64,000 nucleotides of DNA from Neelides folsomi (Eukaryota > Arthropoda > Collembola > Neelipleona > Neelidae): NCBI GenBank assembly GCA_034687125.1, contig JAQGBZ010000136.1, positions 91,104-155,103 of the forward strand. The letters run 5' to 3'. Below the pieces are notes generated by a model that ran no database searches, was not told the origin of the DNA, and was given only the letters and a program-made list of their open reading frames with translations. Position numbers and translations under genes: made by a program. Positions 26,701-41,700 of this stretch are shown here, piece after piece (positions within the stretch are counted from its first letter, which is position 1; the number at the start of each line of letters is the position of its first letter).

Positions 26701-29700
26701 TAAAAGGAAAAGGAAATCTCGTCAATTTATCATTAACTGCACAACACTCACGTATTCGTGCAAGATATATTTTATATAGAGCAACATTCATCAATCTATC
26801 AAATAATTATAGAAATTAATAAGTATTAGGTATGTAGTAGTATGGAATTAAGTATTATTAGATATTTATGATATGCAGAAATACATACCTAGTAATTTAT
26901 TATACATTTTATATGTTGTATTTGCATCCATATTAAATATTAATATATGCATTCATATTGGACGTACATACATATAATGGGTATGTATGATATCTATTAG
27001 CCTTAAAAGAATTATCACAAATTACAATCATTTAATCAATGATTGACTGTTAATTGATGAAAGTGAAAGAAAATGGAACAGGATGTATTATTTAAACTTT
27101 TCTCTAGATGAGAATTAGGAAGTAGGAAGTGACTTCTTTCTATGATCATCATTTAATTGAGAGGAGTTCATTTGAATAATGAAAAAAATCTGTAAGTATT
27201 TAAAGCTAACAATATAATAAGGGTCTAGTTAATGTGTTGTGCACATCTCATGGATTGCGCATAATAAGAAGCTCAACGGAATCTCCTTGAGTTCATTGTT
27301 GTAAAGTTCAGAGATAGCATAAGTCTAATTACTTTATCTTTAGTTCCTTTTTCCTTTGTTGCTTCACTCTGTAATTGAAACTGAATATCTTCGTTTATTA
27401 TGCACTTTCATTCATGGTCTTTACAAGATTTGCTTGAGAAGATTTGGAACAGGAAGAACTTTTCTACTAAAGCCTCATATTGTCAATTTAAAAGTCACTA
27501 ACAATTAGTCACAGTCACAATACATGCACTCAGAATGTTATTTTTATAATGTATTGTATTAATAATGTATTTCTGTTTAGTAAATATTAAATGTGCACTT
27601 AGGTAAGTATACTATTCATACATTAATATTACTGTAATATACATACATGATTAACTATAATTTATATTAGCGTCATGTCTGAGTTCCTAATTTGGAGTAT
27701 AAATTAAATCAATAATTATGAGTACCCAAAGAACTTGAGTATATTAAATAAATTATCTGTAAAGCGCCAGGTAGTACATAATATGCATGTACAATACATT
27801 ATTTTTACATGTATGATTTATCAGAAATTATGTAAATATAATTTGTTTCTGAAAGTGTATTGTATGATTGTATGAAAAGTTTAAATAATGTTTAGGTATG
27901 AATAATATAAATGAAAAGGAAAGTATGTCAATGTAAATTACCTTTTCAATCGACGGAGGCCTCACTTCGCAAATTCTGAATGTTGGAAATTCTTGGATTC
28001 TCGGGTGATTGGCCAAGTGGCTCGAGTGGCCATGTCCGTGACCATGCCCAAGTCCTAATGTCGAATATGCATGATGGGCCATTTGTCCCGTCCCTGACCC
28101 GCTTGGTAGGAGCCGGACGTCCGGACGTCCAAAATGACTGTAGGGATTCCTGAACCAATTGGTTCTACTCCGACTACGTTCTTCAACGAGGGCGAGTGAC
28201 TCATCAAGGGCGAGAGTGTGAAGTTGACGGTGTAATTCTTCTTCGAATTTTGAAAGGGATACTCTGGCAAATTTTATCGATTAATAAGAGTAATAAGTAA
28301 TTTAAATAATTTTACAAACAGTAATAATTTTTTAATTATATATAATCGACTAAATTGCCAATTCCTACATAAATAAAAAGTAATGTATTCAATATACAGG
28401 GTGGGCCATAAGTATCTTTCTTTTTTATACGATTGTCTATTTTTAAAAAGAAAGATTCTTATGGCCCACCCTGTATATTGAATACATTACTTTTTATTTA
28501 TTTATAATAATTTTAAATAAAAAGGAAATACCCGGCAGCAAGATATTCTTCAACATAGGCATCAAAGATATAGCGTGCTCCACGGTGCATGGCCCATATA
28601 TAAGCGAGATTTCTGAACGATTCTCTGTATGCTTGAGGATGAGAAGATGAATCTATCAAGTTCTTCATCACAGTTGAAGTCCGATATGTCATCTTAAGGA
28701 ACTGATTCTTGTGAATAGGATAGCAGTCTGGCGTCCTTTATCAAAAACTTTAAATTAACCAAATAATAAAGAATAAACTATTGGTACATTATACTTATAT
28801 GTTCCAATGTTCATTACAAACACAAACTACATATTATAATATTAAATTTGAATAACATTTTGGTAATTCAATCTTTTCGGATGATTGGCAGGAACATTGA
28901 AAATTAAATTAATTTCGCCCTCATTTTCATAATGCACAATTGAACGCTAATTTGTTGCATTGTAAGGTTCATGCCCTTGCGAATAAAAGAGCAGGATGAA
29001 ATTAAATTCGTGAACATGGTTTTAATAAAAGGTCTTGACAGTCTTGACTTGTCAACTTTTACTTTCAATGAGATTGACCTTTGTATACTCAATCATCATA
29101 TCATTGATTTCCCCCAAATTACACACTTTTGTTCAAATTGAAAACGCTTGTTCATCCATACCATGATCCTTTCATTCTATTAATATTAGTATATTGTTAG
29201 TTTCATTCATAGTTTCATAGATTAATAAAAATAATAAAAGATTGTTGGTTTCAGTAGTTATAATTCATATACTTAGCTCAAGAACCTGACAGGATGACTG
29301 AAGTTTATAATATTTTCCAGACTGACTTTAATTTAAGTCCTCACGCATTCATAATTTTTCACAAATGTAACATATTTTTTGTTATCAAGGCCTATGTTAT
29401 GAAGAGAATCACAATTTCACAACGGAAAAAGTTTTTACAGTCACTGTCAGTGTCAGTTCACTATGGAGGAAAACTCTAGGAGGGTATGCTACAACGAAAT
29501 ATTTTTATTTTTACCTTATTTTACCTTCAATAAAATTTATTAACTAAATGAAGTACGTATTTATTTATTTAACTCATTTAAAGTTAACTATTATACAATA
29601 AACAGCGGCCTGAAATACGTACCTAATTGTAATTGGTAATTAAAATTAGGTACTTATACTTTCCTTATACTACTTTCCTATGTATGTAGGTAATGTCTAA

Positions 29701-32700
29701 ATTTTTGCTTCCTTTCACTCTTTCTATTCAATCCTTCACTAACATTACTAACATATTAATTAATTCCTCCTATAAAAATATAATATTTATAATACTCTGT
29801 CGTGCGTATAAAGTATCCTGTATTTAAGTATCTTTAATAGCTTTGAATTTCTGGAAATCGCATTTTTACGATGCTTGAATTATATTAAGATTTACATATT
29901 GTGTAGTACATATTACGTATATATACTACCAACTTACTAATAATTTAATATATACATATGTAAATACTATACATGCATATACTGAATGTGAATAAGTTAA
30001 ATACTTACTGAATACTGATTCAGCCATACATACTGATTGTATATTGGTAATGCATTAGGTATGTATATTTATAAAGTGTAATGTTACTTAAAATTAAGCT
30101 TAAAATGACATTTTCAAGAAAAAGTTGGTAGCAATTTAACAAGGATCTCATCTTTTAACCGGCCAATTTTTCAACGTTAAAAAAGAATACATTGGATAGA
30201 ATCTAGATAATATCATGTATTGTACATGTACATTATCATATACTGATATTTAAGTTGCTTAAAAGTTTCTTTCATGACTTACTTTAGAGTACATTTATTA
30301 TATAAGTATAAGACCTGTTGAAGTAATGAAAAAAATTGGGAAAGACTTTTATAGTCATCGTTTTATTTTTTTTTAAAATAAATTGATGTAAGGTAGGAGT
30401 GTTAAGGTGAGCAGTGAGCATAATGGCGATGATTATGTAGAATTATTTTTGGAAGATTTTTATATCTAACTATTATAAACATCTGTACTTTGGAGTTCAT
30501 TTAAGGCTCTGGACATAAAATCGCAACGTATTTAATTCAACGTAAAGTTACTTACCGCTTGCATGCGATAACATTCATGTTTAATCTATTCTAAAGTACT
30601 CTACTCACAATGAAAATAAAATCCATTTGGTGTGCAATATAATTATGGATTTTCTCGATTTTTTATATATACATACTACTTAAAGGTTAATCATTATATT
30701 AGAGTATGTACCTGGATAGTTGAGTAGTTATGTACGTACTATATACTAGTACTATACACATGTATTTAATATTTAGTACTAAATAGTATATAATATTGTA
30801 ACTACTCTATATACTTTTGGTCATGTAATGGAAGAAAATGGCGAGCACATATGTAAATAAATTAATTTATTTTTGTTCATGTGCAAAAATAAACAGATGG
30901 GTATGTATTATGTTAGGATGATAAAATTTATGTTTATGATAAAATATTATTATATTCGATAATTGAATTATTACAACAAATGCATACTGTTTGCACGATG
31001 CAGAATACCAAATTGTTCATATAAGTATGTATGAACCTAGTAGTGCTAATTTAATGTTATAATCATAAGTCATAAATCTGTGCTTCCTATATGAAGGCAT
31101 CATTTTTACCCTAAAAAATGAGAAAGTAAAATATATTGCAATACTATTTGTATTTAACATAGAGTATGTCATATGTATTTTATGTTTTTTCTGCTTGTCT
31201 ATATTAACATTTTATTAGCACTTACCAATAAAATGGATAATGTTAGCAATATTAGCATAATCTTTTCTGAAAAATTATGCCGGAATTAAAATTAATCATA
31301 TTTTATTCTACCGTCATTAGCACATGGCTAAAAGTTATTATTTACGTAATAAGTACTTATGTACATATACATATTTATGAATGTGTAATGTGTGAATCTA
31401 CCTATCTTATAAAGTTACCTCTTAAAGTTAGTAATATGGTAAATCTCTAACTCTGCAAATATATGCAGATAATTATTGATGTTTGCAGGTGGTTTTTCTG
31501 GTTTTATACATATTATATTATACATATGTATGTTAATATATTTTGTAAAAAATGAGAATATTTTGATAAAAAGAAAAATCATACTTGCAACAATTGAGCT
31601 TGTGACCAATGATGATGGTTTTCCATCCGGCTTCTCGGGAGACGTGAGCCAATGAGCATACATAATTTCTCCCAATGCCAAAATCATTTTCTTCTTCCAA
31701 GTCGGGATTTCCAACAATCACCCATTTGGCTGTCGAGGCTGCAGGAAGCGTATGCCCGGACGCACTAAAATTCCCGAAAGAAAAATGTTGTCAATTGCTA
31801 ATTTTATACACGCGTTACATAATAAATTATATACCTAATATTATGATTTACAAAATTATGAAGGCATTTTGTGGATTTTTGTGGTTATTCAACTAGATTA
31901 TTGTTTGGCTTATTTTATTGTAAATAAAATTAATCTAGAAAAACTCGCTTTTAACTTTAATAAATACCTATTTATGTATATTATGTACCTAGTATGCACC
32001 CTTTACACATTATTTGTAATTTGAAAAAAATATTACTTTATAAATGATATCTTATAAATTCAATGTAGCATCACGGAAATGGCAAGCAAAATTTTGTCAA
32101 TGTATCAAGGCACAAAAATGAAGCGCATTAATAACAATTAAGTTTTTTCCCTTTTTTATGCACTATTATGACAAGAGTGAGAGTTAACTTTTTAAATTTC
32201 ATTGTTCTTCTTCACTGTCACGCTCCTCGAGTTGCTCACTACCCCCAACTACTTTATATAAATATATTAAGCTTTTCTATATGCAAATCTCATCATAATT
32301 GCACTTCCATACATTGTTCATCAAATTCGTTTAAAAAATATTTTATGCTATTTGAATTAAATATTGTGAGAGATTCATTCAAGAGCAATGTGAGGAATGA
32401 TTATATCAACTTCAAAACACTCGTCATCTACTATTACTGCGTATGTACAAGTAACTATCTGTAAATTAGCTTGTGAAATGAGATCGCCATTTGAACATTG
32501 ACTTTGAGTAAAATTCATTTGTCATTCTGAATTGTTTTCACTTCCGAGAAAATTGTACTCTGTTCTGCAAATAAATCACATCCTGGAGAATTGCACAAAA
32601 ATAAAAAATCTCAAATTATTTGTACATTCATTATTACAGGCGGAAATGGAAACGACAACGACAAAGATGATTAATCCCTTTCCTTTCCATATTAATATTA

Positions 32701-35700
32701 CATACCTTTGTACAGAGTAGGTCTAAAGTCGCCTCAGATTTTTTAATCCTTGGTTTCTGAATGTCTGAAGCGACTTTAGACCCACCCTGTACAATACGTA
32801 TAGTATCTATATAAATATTATGTTCGTGTACTTATAGGATAATTACTAATCTAACTGCTAACTTTATTAGATTAAAAGTAAGTACCTATATAATATATGA
32901 TTTGATTATGAAGTTTTATTACTTTATTAGTAATATTGGCGGGATTAAATAAAATGATTCTTTAAAAAAAATTCCATTAATAATAAAAATTCTCGGGGTA
33001 CTTAACTTGAATTCCCCAGTGACTCAGCGCCAGATTACTGCGTGTTCAATATTTTTTTCCTTCATGAGTGTGACATTCAAATATTTTGACAACGTTTAAA
33101 ATATTTAGGAACGTCAATCACAAATACATAACATGAAATGGTGTAATATCCAAAGAATTAACTTTTAATTTATTGCCTGATTCACTTTATTAGTATTTAT
33201 CCTAACTTAAAGTCACTTTTAAAAAACTCAATGCCATTATATTATGTTCTATTTATGATGATTGTATAAGTCAAATATGGAAATATGAAAATTATGTCAT
33301 TTATAAAACATGCATTAAAAATGAAACATGCTTTGCCTTTTTTATTACTATAAACTTCATGCTATTATAAACACTGTTATCGAATTCTGTTAATACAATC
33401 ATTTAATAGTCTTTTCGATACATGACCTCATGATATATAATCTTTCAGCATAACTGCACATTTAACTGGCGTTGAGGTCTTACAATAAACGCGTAAAAAC
33501 TTCTAAGATGATTTCCCATATTTAAAATTTCTCGAACATAAAAGTCTCAATAATCTAATGCTATTTACATACTAATGCTACTAATGCTAGTACTTATTAA
33601 TATGCCGGCAATATACAACATTACATATTGTAATTGTAAAATCACCAAGTTCAAAAAAATACTTTTTGACATTAAGAATTCGCGACAAGTACTTTTGAAG
33701 TAGGTAAATGTCCACACGTGCTAACGGTACTAGGAATTCATTGCCAAACTGATAAAAAACTGGACGAGTGTTCAGATATTTAATTTAACATAATGTTAAG
33801 GCCATGGCTCCCCGCATGAACTGTTCATGCGAAAATAATGTGAGTAGAGGCTATCCGGAAACGATCTCTTTATTAACACATACACAAATTATGAGACATT
33901 TAGTATTTCTTCTTCTGGAGTTTCAAATGGCAATGAGAATTTAATCCTATCATTAGACAATTAGGTACGAGGAAGTTTAAAGTGATAATTTCACTTTGAA
34001 GTTTGTAAAAACTCAACTCAAACATGTATCTTGAGTCATTTAAGAAGTCTTGTAAAAGCAATATATAAATGAATTGTTTGGAAAACAAATCGTTTAAAAC
34101 ACCTTCAAATAATTAACTTGTTCGTGTTCATATCTGCATTCTGCAAACCTCAAAAATTGAGAGGTGTTATTAATTTCAACATGTTAATTTCCGTATTGTA
34201 CTTGTAGTTGAATATACATAATTATGACAAGATTTGTTACAATCATTGTTTCAACAAAGAATTGGTCAATGTCGTGTTTGAGTGCAAGTGCAAACTCAAA
34301 TAATTAAGAAGGAATAATAGTTGAATGTTTTGAGATGTGTAAAAAATGTAATTCGGGAAACAATTAAACTTCATTCATATCGTCATCGCTTATTGTTAAT
34401 TCAAGAGAGCAACTTCCATCTTGGAATAAATAGTGTAAAACAAGTGTAAAACAACTTAATTATTTTGAAAACAATCCTGTGACATTGTAAGTAATTATCT
34501 ATAATGAAATAAAATTTAAAAAAACGCCATGAATCGAGTTTTAAATAATGGCAAATTTAATGTAAACTTTTTTGTATTAGTAACGCACATTTGGTTTGAT
34601 GACTAAACTCTTGTTTTCCTCTCGGTGAATTAACTGCTTGTGCTAATTTGCAACTTCATTCTTATACTTGGAACCTCCACGCAAGAACATTTAACAAGGG
34701 TTTGTTTATTGATGCAATTGCGGAAGTTAGGAAAAAGTACAGAATAAAGGTACTTTACTCTGACGACTTTGCACTCAACAGATTGCATTACATCTAATTT
34801 AAATTGCAAACCTTTGAAGATTAAAGGCCTTCATTTTCCCCTCATTTCAATATAAGCAAGGAACATTTATCATTTGTAATTTAAGCAGAATTTCAATAAA
34901 CTGGTGCAATAAATGGCATACATAAATATTTTCTCATATTTAAGATATACTTACATATTATGTATTATTTATAAAGTTTAAAGTGAAAACGAATAAAAAT
35001 GAATCTATAGGTAAAGAAAAACAATTGTGATTTTATGAAATACTATGCATATATTCCAATAAATTAAATTCCTGTGATTCTTTCTTGAATTCAATGTTTT
35101 CCCTTGAATGTCATTTCAAAACATGTAAATCGTCAATTATTTAAATTTCAATGTATTTTATTGGAGTAAACATCATCAAATACATCATCAAGATCCTGAT
35201 ATAACATTGGGACGTAATAATCATGTAATAATAACGGATTTCTCTTCTAGACAGATCAAACCCCCGTTCGTCCAATTTCATGTCTAGGAGCCTCCTATTA
35301 ACTTTTAATGACTTGAATGCCCTTTAATTCATTTGTTGTGGATTCCGAACCTATTAAATTTTAATAGTTGCATAGTTGGAAAAATCTAATAAAAAATCCA
35401 AAGCTCAACCTTCGATCGATTGGAAATGAGTGTGAACAATGAGCCTGTGTGAATTGGACAGTAAAATTTTATTCGACAATAGAAAAGGAGTTAAAAGTTA
35501 ATATACTCTTCGTACAACAACAACATTCAGTGTTCTTGAGATAATTTCATCTCTAAGGACCTGCTAAACTTATTTTTATTACTTCAGAGTGGAATTGGAT
35601 GATGGCATTGTCCTTACTATCAACATTTGTACTCAAACTCCATATCACACCGACATAAAAGAAAAATTTCAACCATGCGAAATAAAAATCAAACTTACAT

Positions 35701-38700
35701 TTCTGTAAAGGATCACTAATACAGATGTTTAAACTATTTTAACATGGGTCAAATCTATTTACTATGTAATGTAATAACAAAAAGTACCTAAAACGAATGT
35801 AAATTTTTTTATGACCCTCTAACAATAATCCTTAATTGTATATTGGAACTTTTATTATAATTTTAATAAGAAAATTAGTTTCAAGATATTTTTTGCAATT
35901 CATGGCTAAACTAAACATGTTGATTGAAGTATAAAGTTAACATGAAAGGGCACATTGTCATTCTTACATACTAGGGCATATTTCTGAAGTGAATGAAGAT
36001 ATGGGCTAGGGTGGACGACGAAGGAGGAATTGAAGGATGTATGCAAATATAGTTCATTGTCTGTTCATCTGCTTCAATGTTAAGCACCCTGGGAGAGTGC
36101 GAGAGAAGGTGGGGTCAACTAAGGTTAAATTTTACTCTCACTTAAATCTAAGTACATATAAAGTTAATAATAATTAATGACTTTCACGATCATCAGCAAA
36201 GGTGAAGGTGAATGAAAATGTTGATGGCATTTGACCATTACATCTCATGTCTCTCTCACACTTAACAATCAACTGTTTTTAATCAAACATTAACAGTCCT
36301 TAACCACTAATGTTAGATTCGACTCTTCAACATAAAAAATTAATAAACTAATCATATGAATCGTGATGATAACCAATATTGTATACTCTACCTGTAGACT
36401 CTATGTAGATATTATTATATATAACTTACCTAATTACCTACGATATACTCGTATTATTTATACATACTAATAAGTACATTCTACATATTAGTATGTACTG
36501 TGTAAGCGCTATTTATTAATAAAATTGAGACACTCAATGTTTTTTGTGAGTTTTTCTTCCCCCATTTATCTTTATTATTTTCTCTTTAATGTGTAACGTA
36601 TTACTTCACTTTTGCTCATTAAGACCCACTAATTTATATCGAAAATTAATATTGAGTCAATTTTCAATTAACTTGTTAGATTTTCACAGAATAAAGAATG
36701 TAGAACAATCATTAGCTGCGTCGAAACTTGATTCTATCTGTATTGTGCATACCTAGAGTACATGCATGTATTGCTACTAGGTATGTGTTTAGTATAATTG
36801 AATTTCCTTGTTCTTCACCTGCTCTTCACCTGACGTCTGGTTTGACCAACGTCAGTAGCTAAAGAGTATTACTGGGAAATTAATATTCATTGTGAATCAT
36901 ACAATGAAATTACGAGTTATCCCGACGATGACTTTATGACTTGCTCTGCAGTGGGAGCTGAGAGTCAATGACTTTTGTGTTTGGTGAAGGAAGAGAGGGC
37001 GGATTTTGAGACTCCACGGAGTGGAGTGACAGTGACCCAAAAAAGCGTGGTTCAATATTCAAAAGGTAGCTCTCGAGAAAAGATTCTTGACACAGTAAAG
37101 GGGAACTTGAAGTTTGCAGGTTTGGCTAATTGTGCCTTTGCACATAACATTGAGGAGGAACTTTGCGAATGGCATTCGGCAATTTTTAATCCATGAGAAG
37201 CATAGGCGTTCTTCTGCTCGGTAGTTGTTATGATTAAGGATGATTTTTATATAATGAGCCAACGACCACAGCAGTGGTGGAAGGGAGAGTGAATGGAGGC
37301 GAAAGAAAAGGGGTCTAGGTCTGTCACATTTAAACATTCCCTATCTCAATGATCCTCCTCACAATTACGAGTCTCTTTTCCTCGTCTGGCTCATTAGCCA
37401 ACTGTGACGACGACGCCGCCGATCCATACACGTAACTTATTTTTCATCTCCCTTTACTTTAAGTCGACGGCAAATTCACTCCAATTAATTTCAAACTCAA
37501 AATGGATATTATGCTTTTAAGGTATTAGGCTTTTTTATTCTAATAATAAGGACAAGGGCGGCAATACGAGCCAATTAAACAATCCCATTTATACACGCGA
37601 AGTTAATTAATTCTAGCATTCTCCATATGTTTTTTACATTTAAATGAATTCATCACAATTAATATTGAAATTACTGTGGGTTCAAACAATAATTTTTCAT
37701 TGGTTAATTGCTGATATTGAAAATCTGCAGGTGAACTTGCATAATTTGTGAAAACGACGAAGATTGGAAAATAAAGGTGTGGAGTGAAGCATTTAATTAT
37801 TCAACCTTTTACATGTCATCTCAATGGTTATGTGCGAAAGCGAAAGTTTGCAATTTCTTACTTTCCACGAAACAATGCGACGGATAGTTCATTTGGTTGC
37901 TCATATATCGAACTATTTGATTCTCAATGAAAGGAAGAAATGAACCTTGATGGAATTCGAAACTCTTACGGATTGTAGAAGAAGACCAATTTCCACCTTT
38001 GCTAATTTGCTTCCACTATGAACTTTAACCCTGAAAAGCTGCTTCACTTTAAACTTAATTTCCCACCAGTGTCAACTTTAAATTTATTCGACCTTCATCC
38101 AAGGAAAGAGAGAACCGCTATATACTCTACTTAAATATTTGTTATACTTCATAATTGCCCAAGTGTCACATTTTACACGTAAATTTTCTATGATTTACTA
38201 TTAGTTGCTACTTACTATAAGAATAAAATGATATCACCCACTTTTAACTATAAAGGTCTACAGGTTTAAGTCAATAATCTTAATAGAAACAGTTTACATA
38301 GAACACTTAATAAATTATGTTTATAATAATTTTCCTATATCATTGTAATTCATTATTTTCCTTCAATTCTTGGACACATTCTGAGATCCAATGTAAGGTA
38401 TAATCCTTACCTTGACCTGAAAATATTTGAAAAATCTCTTAAATGCCGGCTAAATATTACAATTTATAATGTCATTCACTTTAAAAGATTTGTCATGTTA
38501 AAGCTAATGCATTTTCTCTACTTCACTTTCAAGATTGTTATAATATTTAATTTTGTATACTCTATTTGTATATAAGTATAACTTTGCTGTTTTGGTTAAC
38601 TTTAAGAAATTATTGCAGAGTAAAATAATAAGTTATTGAACGAGCGGCTGAGATTTAAGCTTAAGAAATATTTATTATGGATAAAAAACTTGAGTTCAAT

Positions 38701-41700
38701 TAACCAGGAGGGCATTAATACATGTAAATATGTATGAACATTACATGAATGAAACTTATATCTTATTTAAGTACTACATAGATATTTTCCAAGAATCTTA
38801 ATTCTTTCACTTTTATGTTTCTTTGTTATTTCCTAAGCTGTAATTTTAAAGCTGGTATTTGAAATAAGTTGGAAATGAACCAAGTTTCTGTAAATCTTTT
38901 CAGTTTCAAATTTTTATAATGATGGATCAGTTTTTATTTAAATTATACAGTGCATGATGCATCGCACATTTATCAAGTTCTGAGGATAATAATTATTTGA
39001 CATGTTTAAAAAACAAATCTTAACGAGAAATCAAGCACATGAATATAATTACTCGTGTAAAAAGCCAACCAGTACAGGGCTACGTGGTAGTTAATGGACA
39101 AGTTTATAATATGTATGACTGACTGAGATAAAGAGTAATGAACAAATGAATAAATGCGATGAATGATGGAGCTTTCATTGGAGATTGAAACGAGGTTTGA
39201 GTGCATCAATTAATTTGAGGAAAATGTGTGTTGAAATTAAAAGAGAATGCCTCAACCGGCCGTAGGAGTTTGCAAAGCGGTTCAATTGAGGTCTTAAACG
39301 AAGAGGACAGGTGTGTGGATTGAGGAGGAATTAAAAAGAGAAGCAACCTGAATTTCCTCTTTGCCCATGCATTCACGATGACTCCCTTTCTAGTTCAATG
39401 TTAACACTATTGACAAGTCCTCGCTTGCTTATCTTATTAACTCAATAGGAGGATGGGAGGAATACATGGAGATGAACAGGTATGAGCAATAAAGTTTGAG
39501 ATGCCCTCGATCAGAGACTCATCTTGAGATGAATTCAAATACGAGAGTGACTCTTACCCTCTATCTGCATTATTTCTCATTATAATTATTACAAAAAGAC
39601 ATTTTCCATTCGTCTAAATCATCTTTAACCGCAAAACTACTTTTTAAATCTCACGGTCGGAGGATTCATAACATTTATGATACTTAATTTATCAAGTAAA
39701 AAAATTCATTTTAACAATAAACTGACGTACAAGTTTCACCTTCTATTGTACTTCTGCTAATATGGCATTTATCCATATGAAATGACTCACTTTCTTAGAG
39801 TTTTTTAATAGACAAGGATTAAAGACTTAAGTTGGAAAGAGAGATTAGTAGTGTAAGATGACTATTAAGTAATATTTATTGCTCATTCATTTCATTTTTC
39901 TGGAACAAATTCCGCATTATATGCGCTTAAACGTTTATTTTATTGCAAAAATGATTAAAAAAGAATTAGCCTTTAACTAAATACAATTTATTATGGAGTT
40001 TTGCAATATTGCACCATCCCAATGCAATTTTTATTCTGTTTATGATGCTGCAGAATATTAATGAATCCTGGCTTATAGGTTTCAATTAATTATTTATAAA
40101 TGCAAAGCCATTTTATGCTAATGGGGAATAATTTAATAATTTAAATAAAAAATATAAACAAATAAATTACATGATTTAAGGGAATTTATTGATTGCATTG
40201 TGAGCTAATGTAAATTCCTCATTACTGGTGATAATAAAATATAAATACGTACAAGTCCTTGTTTGATGACAGAAGTTTTGTAATGTTGGTGGGAATAATT
40301 TATATAGTATTAAAAACCCTATCTGCATAAAAGACCTCTCATTGAGTTTATGAATGGTAAGGAGAGATTGGATTTTAATATTTACTTTATCATCGGGCGA
40401 GAAAGGGATGAGGAGGTGAACAGAACTACAATAGATGAGAAAGTGGAGTTTTTAACTCCAAGACCATTTCTTGCATTCGCAATTGCACTTTTGGCTTCTC
40501 TTTACTTACAGTTCACTCAACATTTTTAAGCCTATACCATACAGAATAATACAGATGCATACTCTTGAGTCTTGAGCTTTTGGTATTAGTACATCCCTAT
40601 CCCTACCTCTAAATATCGTACCTAAATACTATTCTGTGCTTATTACTCTTATTACATTACAAATATCCAAATATTATATATACCAAATAATACACAAATG
40701 GATACATCTATAGTATGTACGTAATACTTAAATATCTCAGCATATGAAAACGGTTTTTAACTATTCCCTATTTTTATGAGAATTGGCTTTCTGACTCGTT
40801 TTCTTTAAATATTAAATCTGATGAAGATTCATAGCATACCTAACTGCATGGGCTAAAAACACAAATGGATTTAAAAATTAATTTTTAAAAATATTAATTG
40901 CTTGAGAAAATGTAAAATTTAAACATTAAAATTATTTAACTTAATGTGGAACAAAATAAACTCTCGTAAGATTGAGGATAAATATTTATAGGAAATTTCC
41001 AACGCACCACCACACGCTCACATGCATATTACACAAAAGTCAGTCACAGGTAGCAAATCCATGATATTACATGAACAAAGCTAGGAAGACAAAAGATAGA
41101 GACATAGGAACTTGCACATGATAATGTAACCTTAATTAAAAGGATTGTATTAATATTCAAACTACTAGTTATCGTTTTATCGTTCACATCAAAGTATTAA
41201 AAATTGTTCCTTATTCATTCTTATATAAATAGAATGCAATTTTACTTGTAATGGGGATAGGAATATGAAGGTTTTATAATTGAAAGTGAAGCAAGTCTCT
41301 ACTGTGTAGATTTAACTTTTCATTTTCCTAGGAACAATGAAACGAACGTTGAAAGATTTTATCTCCATTATTAAACTTTATTCAATATACCTTTAGTATG
41401 CGTACATTTATACATTATGTGTCCATTGTGGGTAATATATTATGGTATAAGTAAATGCAAAATGGTTGAATTCACTGGCAAATTGGTAATTTGATCTTTA
41501 ACTTCCGTAATTTTATTCGTATCCCTAATAAAAGTTTTATTCCAATTTAAGTTTAACGAATAAATAAATTCTTAAATACAAATAAATTAAATTAAAATAT
41601 TAAACTAAACTAAAATAAATTAGTTTTTTTTTCAGTTTATTGGTAAACCTTTTTTACTCTCTCATTTTTACTCTATTATAATTAATTTTACCTTTTATTT